This document shows positions 25,201-37,000 of a DNA stretch of 64,000 bases, piece by piece (position 1 is the stretch's first letter; each line of letters begins with the position of its first letter). Position numbers and translations under genes: made by a program. The DNA is taken from the NCBI GenBank assembly GCA_025602915.1, contig JAHLJZ010000031.1, positions 175,847 to 239,846 on the forward strand, read 5' to 3'. The DNA comes from Paraphysoderma sedebokerense. Taxonomy: Eukaryota; Blastocladiomycota; Physodermatomycetes; Physodermatales; Physodermataceae. The notes below the pieces were generated by a model, which was given only the letters and a program-made list of their open reading frames with translations, was not told the origin of the DNA and made no database searches.

Positions 25201-28200
25201 TTTCACATACTTGTCGATCAAACTCTCGATTTCCGTGGTAACATTTTTACAACGGTCAGATGTCAAAATATGTTCCACCAACGACAACGACACCTTATCA
25301 AGGATAAACGGTTAATTATCAGGCTACAACCAAACCCTCAAAACAAATAATTTTGTTACCTCAATCAAAGGAATATTATACTGTTTCGCCAAGAAACAAG
25401 CGTTATCAATTTCCTCGATCTGAATAGTCTTGGACATTGTAATAATCGAATCATATCGGTATTGCGAATCAGCATGGAACCGGTCTACATCGACTTTTCC
25501 TGCTGTTTGGATAGCCTAAGACAACAGCGAATTTAGTTGTACAATGTTTGAACGATCATATTAAAACATTGATAGTATACCTTTAACAATCTATCACCAA
25601 ACAATTTCTGTACTTCATCGAGGGCTTCATTTGCATATGAAGCTAACAATTGTAATTCTTGTTCTAAATCGTGGTTAGAAACTACCGGAATTGTTGATAC
25701 TTGTTTGAAAGCGGTTTCTAATTCGGCGATAGTGTATTCATGGAATGGCGGGAGAATTGGCGTTTCGAGAGTCTTGTCTGAGAGATTACCGGAAACGTGT
25801 AAACGCGTGGATAAATATTTGACAGCAAATATAAAGAAACGGAGGTAATGGTTACGTAGTGTCGGCGGAAGAGAAGCGAGTGCGTCACGTAAATTCTCGG
25901 TCTATTTGAAAATCCAAAAATTCGACAAGTCAGTGACACTTTAACCAGGATGTCTAAAAGAAATATATTCCTTACGTCGTTTCTTTGTAAAGCAGTCGCT
26001 AGCGCAAAAGGAACATCACAAGACCACAACTTTAACAAAACATCATTTAAATCATATTTTTGCTGTAACTTATCCATCGATTTGAATTCCTGAATATGTT
26101 TCAACTTTCGCACTCGATTACCAGTTTGCACAACCTCTGCTCGTCTTAGTACATTTAATTTTTGAATCAAGTTCTGTTTAGGTGTCTCTGATTCGTTCGT
26201 CAATCCGTACGTTTGTCGAACTGATTCTGATAATTTTTCGGCATTCGTATCCCCCGAGTTTAATTCTGCACCGTAGAAACAATGTCGAGGGATACTTGAG
26301 TTTTTCAATCCCAATTCAACGGGATCATTGATTTCAGTTTTTCGTAACTGATCAATCACATTATCATATGAAAACTCCTCCATTTTTAGACCCAACTCTG
26401 CCACCATCATTTCCATTTCTAAATTTCGATATAAATTTAATACATCCGGAATTTCATCTTTCGGACACACAGTCATTGCGAATCTCAAGAGTACCAATTT
26501 CTTGTGGTAATCTTTAAACTGAATTTCCTGGGCTAAAGAATAACAACAAGTACAAGCAACACTTTGAATCACGGATTGATCTTCACCCGAGATTTTAACT
26601 CTTTCCGAAACTTGATTCTGAACAGACGGTGTCACCATGTCTATTAAAATTTCACATTGTTGAAATGATACCTCGAAATCAGAATGTTGAATGGCAGAGG
26701 TAACTAGTAACCCGCGAATTCTGGCAGCAACGGTAACATTGTCTCCTAACAATTGAGAACCTAGAGTCAACATACGATCAGGGTGTCGATACGCATCAGG
26801 TGAAGTATCGAGGGCAATGGCGATAAGGTCTAATTTGTCCGGGTGAAGGCGAACTTGGATAGGGAGGATAGGAATGGGAGGTTTCAATGAGACATTGAGT
26901 TTTGCTAATTGATGTGTTGCTTCGATCAGATTCAGTTCGGTTTGGATAGACGGTGTGATCGGATGAATTCGAAGACTATTTCACAAACTCAAAGTCAGTT
27001 CTGGTATCACCTTACGAAATTCAAAGTTATATTCTAACCATTTATACGCTAATTTCATGTTGCCTTTATGAATATCCGCGACATCAGCGTTATCGAAAAA
27101 TTCTCTCGCGGCATTCAAGACCAACTCTTCAGACACATTCACCGGTAACGGTGGCAATTTTGAAACCGGGAATAAAATTTCCTTTGCTAAATGAATTTCT
27201 AATTTAGAGTTGAAAACGGTCAAGGAAATCATCTGTTATACTGAACTGTGGTACCCATTCTCTTCAAAAAAAGAGAAAAAAGAAAAAGAAAAAAGGATAC
27301 TGCCTTCACTCAACAACGCGCCCACCCATTCCACCACAATCTCTCTTTTCTCCAATTGATCAAACATTCCCGCCTCCCAAAACCGATACAACTCCTCCCC
27401 CAACACCTTCCATTCATTGTCACTACCAAACCTTTGTTCCCTATTCAACAATCCAGCCACGATCCCGTCTACCGGTTTTCGTCCCGAATAACAAACTTGT
27501 TTAATCAGGTTTGATTGTGAGGGTTTATCGCCTTTGAGTGATTTAATGAAATTTAGGGAATGGGGGGTATGATATGTGTACAAGATTTCTGCAAAAGAAA
27601 GGTGAATGTCGAGGGTATTAATTTGGTTGATCAATTTTGACCGTATATTTTCTTTCTCGTATTGTTCGGGTTCGGTTTGGTCTAAATCGACTTCGGCGTC
27701 AAAGTCTTCGTCTTCTTCGAAATCAGGAAAACATTCGTAAATCTTATTCATTATGTTCCAATTATCAGTTTCTTGAGATGAATATAAAATCGTCAACCCC
27801 AATTCAGCTAAATCAATGTCACGTTTGATAATTCGTTCTGAATCGTCTAAATCCGGTTTCGAAGTTTCAAAAATAGAAGCCACAAAATCTAAATTTGAAC
27901 AATTCAGGAGCCAATGATACAATAAATGAATCGGTTCGATTTGACTCGCCGACGACGAAGACGACGAGGATGAAGACGATGATGAAAATGACGAAAGTGG
28001 GAGTTTTGAAAGTTCTGGTAACCCGGATAGGGAAGAAGGAGGGATAGAATTTAAAAAAGGGAGGACAAAAGATTTTGTAACGTGAACGATAGTATCCTTT
28101 GTAACATATTTAAAAAATAAATTCAAAATTTGTAAATCCGATAAATGAATTATCTCCGATACCCCCATTTCCGAAATTTCTTTTTTGTCGTTTTCTTCAT

Positions 28201-31200
28201 TCCTTGATTTTCTAGACCGTTCGTATCGGTCTTCTGAACTTGAAAATTCGTCTACAGTGTAAACGTGATATACCAATGTTTTCAAAGTTTTCAATTTTCG
28301 TTCGAAATGAGTTAACCCCGGAACTCCGTATTCTATACCCATTTGAATCAGTTTAAGAGAGTGATTGATTAACCCTGATTTAGATTCAATAGTGATCGCT
28401 CGATCAGTGTACCATTTTGTTGAAGAGTCGGGTGGAGTTGGTGGTGATTTGACCGTGAAATTGAGGTACGATTTTAGTGGAGTATTTTCAATGAAATCCA
28501 ATGGTCGATGAGCCGGAGACGAAAAGGAAGTTGGTGTACCCGAGGACACCAAAGAATCTAAGAATAAGAATTATCCTCATGAGTGTCATTCATATGGAAC
28601 CATTGTCAAGTCCAAAAGAAACCAGCCCAAACCTTCACGTTCATTCTCCCTCGGTAACAATTGTTTATACTCTTCCGGATCCACAACTTCGGGTATACTC
28701 TCCAACACAGTCCACTTCCATTTTTTAACTTCCGTACCGCTCGATTCCATGATGATGCTTAAAATTTCGAATTCGCGGATACTCCCGAAATACATTGATA
28801 ATTCTACGAGATCGAATTCTCGGAATAAATTGAATATATCAGAAAATGTGGGGTGGGTGGGTATCAGTTTTTGATGGTGTTTAGGAATCAAGGTTAACGG
28901 ATTTGGAGTAGGTGAAAGAGCCATGATGGAGGTGTAGAGGGATAATCGGTCAAGGTATTGGAGGAATAAAAGACGGAATTCAGAGTAAAGTAATGTTTCT
29001 TCGTCTAATTCCGAGACATTGATGTTGCCTGAAAGTTTGTCTTTGAGGATACTAGTTTTTTCGAGACCGTATTCTAGTAGTAGTTGTGTCGCTGTTGGTG
29101 TTGAAGGAATCTTTTCTAAACAACTTTGTAGTACCCAATGTTTGTCTTTAATTTTACCCAAGAAATTGGTGATACTGTAGTTATCTATTTCTAGGGTATT
29201 ATTCCATTGACACTGATAAATGATGTCGGTATCTAAATCGTACGTTTGGGCTAGTTCTAACGCTTCGCCGTAATTCTGGGAAACCAATTTTCGGAGAAGC
29301 ATTTCTTGAGGGGTGGTCTGACGGAATTGAATGAGTCGGTAATGGCGTTTAGAAACGTTGATAATCGTAGACGAAGAAGAAATTGGTTCAGAATCAAAAT
29401 TCCAGAGAAACGTATCCGTTAAATAACGAAACGATATTGTCACTCCTTTTGATACTTTTTGTAAAATACTATCTCCATTTTCTTGTTCCCTCTCGGAATC
29501 ATTGAAGGTTGTGTCAACGGAGAATGAAGACGTGGCGTACGATCCAGGATGTGTAGATCTATAACGCATTCGTTGCGTCGTAATTTGACAATCGAGTAAA
29601 AAAAATTTATCTTCAAATGGTGTCGTGATGGGGACATTGATGTTGAAGTATTCGGTTTTCCCGTTCATCATGTTCTCCAGATTTGGTAAATTCACGACAA
29701 CCATGGCTCCACTGTGACAAACTAGGATTAAACTATTATCAGACCACCAATCCACCGATACCAATCGATCAGTGGAATACATTTCTTCTTTTTCTTCTTC
29801 CTCTTCTGGTTTCGTCAGTTCTTGTTCTTGTTTTGACTCTTCTCCTTGTTCCTTTTCGTCTGTTTTTGACGATACCAGAGAATTTTTGGGTGGATTCTTG
29901 TGCACAATATCGAGTAACGTCTTGCGATCCCATTTCTCCAACAACAAGACATCATCATTAGAAACATCATACAAAGTCAAGTTTCCTTCAAAATCAACAG
30001 AAACAGATAACCGTCTTGAAGGTGCCAAATTGATTTTCATTTCCGTGTTTTTAATCATCTCGGTATTCTGTCGCCACCAGGATACCATATTCGCCACGGA
30101 CTCTACAAATCCGCGTTCATTCATCGGAAACGAAGTTTCGGTGGACAGAGAAGTTGGAGAAGTCACCGGTGACAAAGGCGTTTCAATGGACCCAACGAGT
30201 TGATAAAACGGTCGAGCGTAACTCAGTTTCCAACACGTCATGGGTAACAATTCTGTCAACGATGATTGAGATTCCGGTATTTCTTTTTTGTCGAGTTTAG
30301 AGTGTTTAGAGAGTTTAGGGATTCGACGTTTACCCGTGACGTAGAGTTGATTTTTCCTTGGATCAATAGCAACGTCCATGACAACTGTATAGCATTTTCT
30401 GAATGAGAATGAATGAAAAAACACAAATTTACCAGGATCGCCTCTATCTTCTTTTAAATATGCTACACCCATTTCGTAGTCTTCTTGTTCGTTCGTTTCA
30501 TTCTGATTTCTTTCTGTTTTCATGATACTTGAACGCGAAGCCGGCGGCGAAGAAGGTGAAGGAGGAGGAGGATTGAATAAATATGATCTTAAGATTCCAT
30601 CGTACCCGATAGCGAGTAACTCATAATGATAATGATAATTTTCGAACGCCCAACGATCTCTGGAACGTTTCATTTCCACGAATTGTAAACCCGCCAACGG
30701 TTCAATAAACGTGACGTTATCCGTGTTTGGATCATTCATTGACAGGATCGGGGTCGGTGATGTCGGAGATGTAGGAGAAACAGAAGAAGAGGAATGACGA
30801 CGTGGTAATATTGAGAAAATCAAAGTCGCATCCGATGCTCTGACGACGTCGATTCGACCGTCGCTACCACTTGCCGCTAAAAATCTACCGTCGGGACTCC
30901 ACGATAGTTTTCTCCATTGTGGGTATTTATCTTTGACGGTCGTAAATGTAGCGATTGGAACTGAAAATTCGTTTTGGGAGGTTCGGAATTCTATAGAACG
31001 ATCTTGGAATATAGCGAGGTACTCTGTTTGCGGGGTAAACGCAAAATGCCAGGAGGGTTGTATTTGGGGAAACGCCGAGACGACCGCAGGCGGGACAGAG
31101 GAAGAAAAAGCAGATGTACCGAGGGAAGTAGATAATTTTGTAGATAGGGAAGAAAGGATTCGTTGGGAGAGAGATTGTTTGTTTTCAGAGTCCAAGGAAG

Positions 31201-31309
31201 GACGGTGGTGGTCTTGGAGGTCGGGTTTCCATTCGGATACTACGACGAGATCGTAGAGGAGGGGTTTCTCCTTCCTGAATAGAGAGGAGAGCGGGGATGT
31301 GTCGGTCAT
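22294..31309 (-). CDS. NBAS: NBAS, full-length with WD40 and Sec39 regions
   Basis: This is one 9-kb gene read from ATG 31307-31309 (MTDTSPLSSLFRKEKPLLYDL) to TAG near 22294. The N-terminal beta-propeller matches NBAS: WHFAFTPQTEYLAIFQDRSIEFRT, PQWRKLSWSPDGRFLAASGSDG, and later VDWWSDNSLILVCHSGAM. The helical Sec39-type region follows: YGEALELAQTYDLDTDIIYQCQW, LGKIKDKHWVLQSCLEKIP and AELGLTILYSSQETDNW. Next is PILPIQVRLHPDKLDLIAIALD, and the C-terminus is LLGTLLMARYFNLHPIIQEEL. The estimated product is about 2500 residues, as in animals. NBAS is the Sec39-like subunit of the NRZ/Dsl1 tether (with ZW10 and RINT1) for Golgi-to-ER COPI vesicles at the ER membrane. A poly-Ser run interrupts the Sec39 region near 27950-28010. 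The intron near 28558-28632 joins two frames exactly. Confidence 0.9.
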
Positions 31310-32010
31310 GGTGTCATAGTCAGAATGTAGTGTTGACCAATGATACTGTGATGAGATAGAACCCGAATTGAAAAGGAATGTCCAGAGGTCAAAAATGAGC
31401 GAGATTGTCGAATTGAAAGCACGAGCGAAGTAACGCAAGTCCGAGTTAGAGTTGGTGGGTGAATGGACATGTCCATGGAATATAGAAATTGTGTCGATTT
31501 GAGCATAACCATATTATATCACAGCACATAAAATATTTATATAATTTTATCATTGACATGGCCGTTCCCGTCTGCATAATAAATACCAGTTGTATTTACG
31601 ATTGCCAATCCGGCCCTTGCATCGGCCTGCATTACGATCAGTGATGCATTCGATTCAAGAATACGGTATCATGGATTAATTGTACCAACAGAAATTAGGA
31701 TACACTGATGTTACAACTGCAATGTGAAAATTGGTACAAGTATTGCTAAGAATGTGGCTAAACCGCTAGTAACTAGAGACCCGTGTCCTCCGTTTCTCCA
31801 ACGCGACACACCAAACAAGAAAAACGCTGAAACTTTGGAACATGGGTTATACCACATTCTTTCGCTATTGTTGATTTACTTTTTCCATTTTCATTATTTC
31901 CATTAACGTAGAGAAAATGAATAAGCCATCACCTTACCCAAGTTCACTTGGATCTCTTAATACAAATAAAACACCCATGATAAATATGGCACGACAATCA
32001 ACAAGCGCCA
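31310..32010. other. Intergenic region
   Basis: Upstream of NBAS and downstream of NDUFAF6, both on the minus strand. A 60-codon frame at 31724-31906 (plus) ends in an aromatic hydrophobic stretch but begins with a non-ATG codon and has no recognised relatives. CATG/ATGC-like palindromic text lies near 31540-31640. No gene is called. Confidence 0.4.
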
Positions 32011-33498
32011 TCAGAATTTCTTTAGCCAATTCGATTTCCACAGTTTCCACGGCAGCGTTGCTTCTTTGCTGAGTATTTTAGGATTGAATATATTAAAATT
32101 TGTGGACTCTAGTTTATTCAGGAATACCGTCGTTGGTACCTTTGAGGTGTTTTAATTTAGTAAACAAGAAAGAAAAAGTGAATAGACAGTATATTAGGTA
32201 CAATGGACATCAAGGCAACCGATAGAAACAGAGGAATGAGATGAATCTCTTACCGCAGACAGGAAGACGGGAAATGCGGATGTAGGTGGAGGGTTTGTTT
32301 GGCTGTAGTGCGTTCTGGCAGTGATGAGGTGATCGTTGGCGGTGGTTGCAATTTCGAATATTGTGTCGTTTAATTTTTCGGAGGGGCCGGTTCTAATTAT
32401 TTCTTCGGCAGAGAGACCATGCTTTTTGTAATTTGTGAAAAAAGAGCGGATTTAGTCAGTGATGTTGTCAGATCAGAGGTCGAGATTAATGTTTAAACCA
32501 AGATATATCGAAATAGCACACATACCTTGGCGCAAATGTCGGCAGGTAAATAGACTCTTTTATTCCTAGCATGGAAAGCGGTACCCCTTAGTATGGTAGC
32601 GATTCCGATGGATTTGCCGATATGACTTGCTATGTGATCTGCTTGCACATTTTTGACGCCCAACAGTTCCAACTGAAGATAGAGTAGTGAAGAAGCCGTA
32701 TTTTCGCTGTAGGTTTCGAGATCTGCAATGGACATGAACTGTTTATCGGCCAAGTTGTCTTCCTGGAAAAGAGAAATGTGTTAGGCGATTCAATATGGGA
32801 TTGTCGATTGGAGGAGAATCAGTAATGAGTGACAAAAAGAGACAGAGAAAACTGATTTCAATAATTGATTGATCGTACCCTGGCTTGAACGATTCGTTTG
32901 AACCAAATTGAGGAGAGCTTATATTGAGTTATTGCGGCGGATAAGACTTTGGCAACGGGTTGGTCTGGTGGTGATCCCTGTGATGGGGGAATATTTTTTT
33001 TTTAATGAATGGAATGAGATGGCAAGTGAAGATCAAATCAAGCGGATCAGATCAGCTAAAAATTTTTCTCCCTAGAACATACTTTGGACATTTTGTCTAG
33101 GGTGTCTTTCCAAAAGACCATTCTCATTTTTCCGATAGTGGGATCCTTGACAGATTCTCTGATGAGAGCGAGCTCAATGTTGAAGGCCCTGATAGCCCAA
33201 AAGTAGGGCCTGAGATGGGCGGGGAAGAAGAAGGAGGCGAGGTAGTTTCCATAGTCGTGCTGTCTGAGATTCCAGGAGGGTGAGACATTGTATGTAGAAG
33301 GGGAGGAAGGAGTGATTGAGAATACCTGACGAGGTTCTGGCAGTAGAGGACTGAGGGTTTTGGGAGGAGGTGGGTTGTGGTAGAGGTAGAGGTAGAGTAG
33401 GGCGGGGTGTAGGCGTGTAGTAGCGAGGGAGTGGATGTGAGAGTGCGTGTGGGAGTGAGAGTGCGTGTGAGAGGGAGTGTGTGCGGAGTGATTCTCAT
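32011..33498 (-). CDS. NDUFAF6: NDUFAF6, complex I assembly factor
   Basis: A mitochondrial protein with a squalene/phytoene-synthase-like fold that is needed for assembly of respiratory complex I. The start chosen is ATG 33496-33498, which opens a Thr/Ser/Arg-rich leader (MRITPHTLPLTRTLTPTRTL) suitable for mitochondrial import. Exon joins give SVLYCQNLVRQHDYGNYLASFFFP, then FWAIRAFNIELALIRESVKD, GKMRMVFWKDTL, and ENTASSLLYLQLELLGVKN. These are followed by ADHIASHIGKSIGIATILR, VYLPADICAK and the end VFLNKLESTNFNIFNP...WKSNWLKKF with TGA 32011-32013. This order follows the human protein closely. Six or so exons, roughly 330 residues. The leader is encoded by a low-complexity CT-rich tract (on its coding strand) that continues into the promoter. 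Confidence 0.9.
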
Positions 33499-34047
33499 GA
33501 GTGTATCTGTAGAGAGTAGAGGAGTAGAGAGAGTAGTAGAGAGAGTAGAGTAGGAGTGACAGAGTGCGTCCAGACAGGTACCCGCGTAGACACGTGAGCA
33601 GTAGGCAGAGTGTCACGTGACCGTGTCTGCAGTAGATGGATGCAGCAGTGAGTAGTATGTAGTGTGGAGCAGAGAGTGTGCAGTCAGCAGAGCGTGAGTA
33701 GTACGATAGAGGAGAGTGTAGGCAGAGTGTAGGCAGAGTGTGGATTGTGGAGTAGAAATTGTGTCTACACTGAGTAACAAGTGCAGTGAGCGAGTAGTCA
33801 GTAGCGTAGCGGGCCATTCCACCGCAGGCCACGTGACCCTCCCTTTCCCTGTGTTGGCTTGGCTCCATCCCTTGGCATGACTCTCTCTCTACTACTACTA
33901 CTACCCGACATATACACTCTCTCTACTACCACTACCACTACCACTCCCAGTGCACTCTCTCTCCACTACACCCTGCACCCCGCCACTCACGCACCTCGCA
34001 TTCCCACTCTCCCACTCACTCCCACTCTACACTCTATCAACCAAGTA
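33499..34047. promoter_or_regulatory. CT-asymmetric divergent promoter of NDUFAF6 and RICTOR
   Basis: These 549 bases separate two genes that run away from each other. From about 33400 to 33850 the plus strand is purine-rich (GAGAGTAGAG-type repeats, AGCAGAGTGTAGGCAGAGTG). From about 33880 to 34045 it is pyrimidine-rich (CTCTCTCTACTACTACTAC, CACTACCACTACCACTACC). Each gene therefore has CT-rich text on its own coding strand upstream of its start, and the skew flips near 33860. CT-rich elements just upstream of start sites are common in fungal promoters. Open frames across this area (33056-33868) are low-complexity artefacts. Confidence 0.6.
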
Positions 34048-37000
34048 ATGGCATCTTCGTCCAATGCCTCAAACGATGAGAGAGTACTCATGGTCTGTTT
34101 GTTACACCCTCCATCTATCCCCTCCATCTATCCCCTTCTTGTTCCCTCTGCCATCCTACACCTCCATCCTTCCCCCTCTAAATCGCGTCCTCACTCACCA
34201 TCACTCACTCACAACTGCACCCATTTTACAGATTGCGAGAATTCAAGAACAGCTCGTCCTGGAGAATAAAATTAAAACTGGCGCAGAAAATATGCTCCAA
34301 GTCTACGAAACATCCAGAAAGGGCGACCCCGCCTCAAAACAACAAATCATGATGCAACTCGAGAAAAGCTCAAATCGCATCACTGAATTGACAAAACAAT
34401 TAGAGTACTACAAATCAGACGGTTGGTTTTCTCCTCCCTCTGTCTCTTTCTTTTTTAATATAATCTTCGCGGACACTGTTGTCAAATGCTTGCCTTACTA
34501 TTGTGCCCAACACGTCTCTGAACTGTCCCCTCCCTTTTTTTCCATTTTCCAACAGAGCCATTGCGAAAATCTATACCGAGAAGCCAGTCCTCTAGCAATA
34601 ATGATCCAGATCTATCCGCTCGTAGCAGCATGATGAGGCGATCCATGAGCTCTGAAGTCCTTGCTCCGAATCGAAAATTTCAAACCGACAGCCTGGACCG
34701 AAGGAAGTCTATGCGTAGCGAAGGCGATTTATTGTCCAGTAGGAATCTTTCTCGTCACACTCTTACATTCAAACTTCGTTTTGTCCCAACTCTACTCTCA
34801 ACCTCTATATACTGATTTCGCGATTACCGCTCTCTGAATCTAGGCTACTCTACAAATCTAAGCGAAGTGATATTGCAGTTACAAATAAAGTCGGATCATC
34901 CCTCCGTTCGATTAGATATTCTGCAGAAATACATCAAATTTATGGACCGCCATGAAAAATTTGAAGGTGGAAGTCATACAGAATCCCAAATCGTTTCGTA
35001 AGTTTACATTCCCTGGAGAAACGAGTGGTTGCCAACTCGAAACAAAACTTATTTTTCTGTAATCGCTTAGTTTAATGGACTATCTGTCCGATCCGATTAA
35101 AGAAATTCGAGCCACCGCACTCCGTGCCTTTCGCTATCTGAGTCGCAACATCACCGCTGTTCAACTCATGATCCGCTACCACATTGATTACTTCCTTGTC
35201 CGCACCCTTATCCGTGATCAAAAGTACGAATTGGAACGCGAACAATCTCTCAAACTCATCCGTCGATGGATCAGCATACCCAACGCCGCAGAAATCATTC
35301 CCGCCAGTATCATTCGAGTATTGGTCTCGATCGCCGAGTACCCAGACGACAAACTACGAATGATCTGCGTCGAAACTTTATGCGAATTGAGTTTGTACAA
35401 CATCAGAGTGGTCAGTCATTGTGGCGGAACCAGATCTGTATGTCAAGCTTTGATCGAAAGCCCCCCAGAGTTGACAGAATTCGTCGCTTTGACCATACTG
35501 TACTTGGTGGATAAAGAAGCCATGAGAATGTACATTAGACCAGGCGTAGAGTTGGAGGTAATGCAATTGTTGTTCTCGATCAGATTTTTGGTTAATTGGA
35601 TTTAATTTCAAAAAATCATTCACTCCGCTTAGATGATCATTTCAACATTCACCGACGCCTACAGTCGTGGACCGGCTTTCGAAGAACGGCTGGTCGCTTG
35701 TTCGAGAGCTGTCCTGTATCTGCTGAAACATTGGACAGGTACGTTGTACTTTTCAATCTATCCGTCTTGATCTAATGACTCAACTTTGCTTTTCCGCTTC
35801 TTTGTCGTCATACTGTACAGGTGTTATCTATCTTTGTTTAGATGATAAAAGAGCCATCAAGTCGATAGTGGACGCTTTGCGGCTGCCGTTTGAAGAAATA
35901 CGGGTGAGCTGATATTCGTTCATATTCCCCCGTCCTCTGGCTTATTCCCTCATCACGCCTTTCACATTCTTTTTTTACTAGAAATGTCTACTTGATCTAT
36001 TTTTTCAGATTTTTCGAATCGAACTCCCTTCTTGGTTCCCTGCTTTCGTTTCCGCACGAACCCATTCCGCCCAGAAACCACCCGTACCCGACGACTTTAT
36101 ACCCCTTGCCCTTCCTACTGCTGCTTCACTCTCATCTTGTTCCGCTTTAAAACCGTTACCGTATATAGATCGCTTGAATTTACTAGATCATTATACTGCC
36201 ATGTTGCTGCTCATTTTTGTAGAAGGGGGATTGTTGGAAGCTTTGATTGATCTCATTGGAACAAGTGAGAAAAGTGTGGCCACGAGAGCGACCATCTTGG
36301 TGGGTGAAATTATCGATTTGTGTAATCGGTTATTACCAGCGAGTGTTGGTTTAAAAGTTCAAGTATATATCTTTTATATCTTTTCTGGGGTTCTTGAGGC
36401 ATAGAATTCACTACGGGGTTAAACACGGGACTAACGGACATCTATGTACTCTTTTTCTTTCCCCTTTATATAAAGTCCCTTCCCGGCCTTTTTAAACTCG
36501 CCTCCTCCTTCAAAGACGACACCGCCCGTCATGCAGCCATCAACGCACTCTCTCATATCGACAATCTCCCACGAACCAAAGAACGTCTGTTTTCACCGAC
36601 TCTCAAATCCACCACCTCCTCATCCTCCTCCGCAACCTTTCCGTTCATGAAATCTTCCAACACCATTCAACGACAAGTAGAACAAGTCAAGTTAAAATTA
36701 GGATACCAAATTGACGATGTCGGGTTTAAATCATTACTCGCTGATTCTGGAGTTCTCAACGTCAATGATTTTATCAAATGGAATTGGGATACCATATTGG
36801 AAATCATTCAAGGTCCGTTAATGAATCCCAGGAGGCTGGAAGAAGCCGTTAAAACGACGAAATGGTGTAAGCGTGTCTTGAGCTTTTATAGACCTAGTAA
36901 AAAGAATTTTTGCAATTTGGGGATAACAAAGGTTTGCAATAGTTCTCAATTTAGTCTTTGATTTACTGGCGTTAACAGTTAACCTTTTCCTGGATGGGAA

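Noticed and set aside
30388-30421. Possible 34-nt intron (GTAAATTTGTG..CATTCAG) in the NBAS N-terminal exon
   Set aside because: Removing 34 nt breaks the frame that continues with good NBAS-like text on both sides, so it is probably exonic.
31724-31906. Short hydrophobic frame between NBAS and NDUFAF6
   Set aside because: Non-ATG start, AT-rich hydrophobic end typical of chance translation.
33056-33868. Long minus-strand frame covering the NDUFAF6 promoter (about 270 codons)
   Set aside because: It is low-complexity (Tyr/Ser/Leu/His) from the CT-rich tract. The homologous exon uses another frame, starting at 33498.
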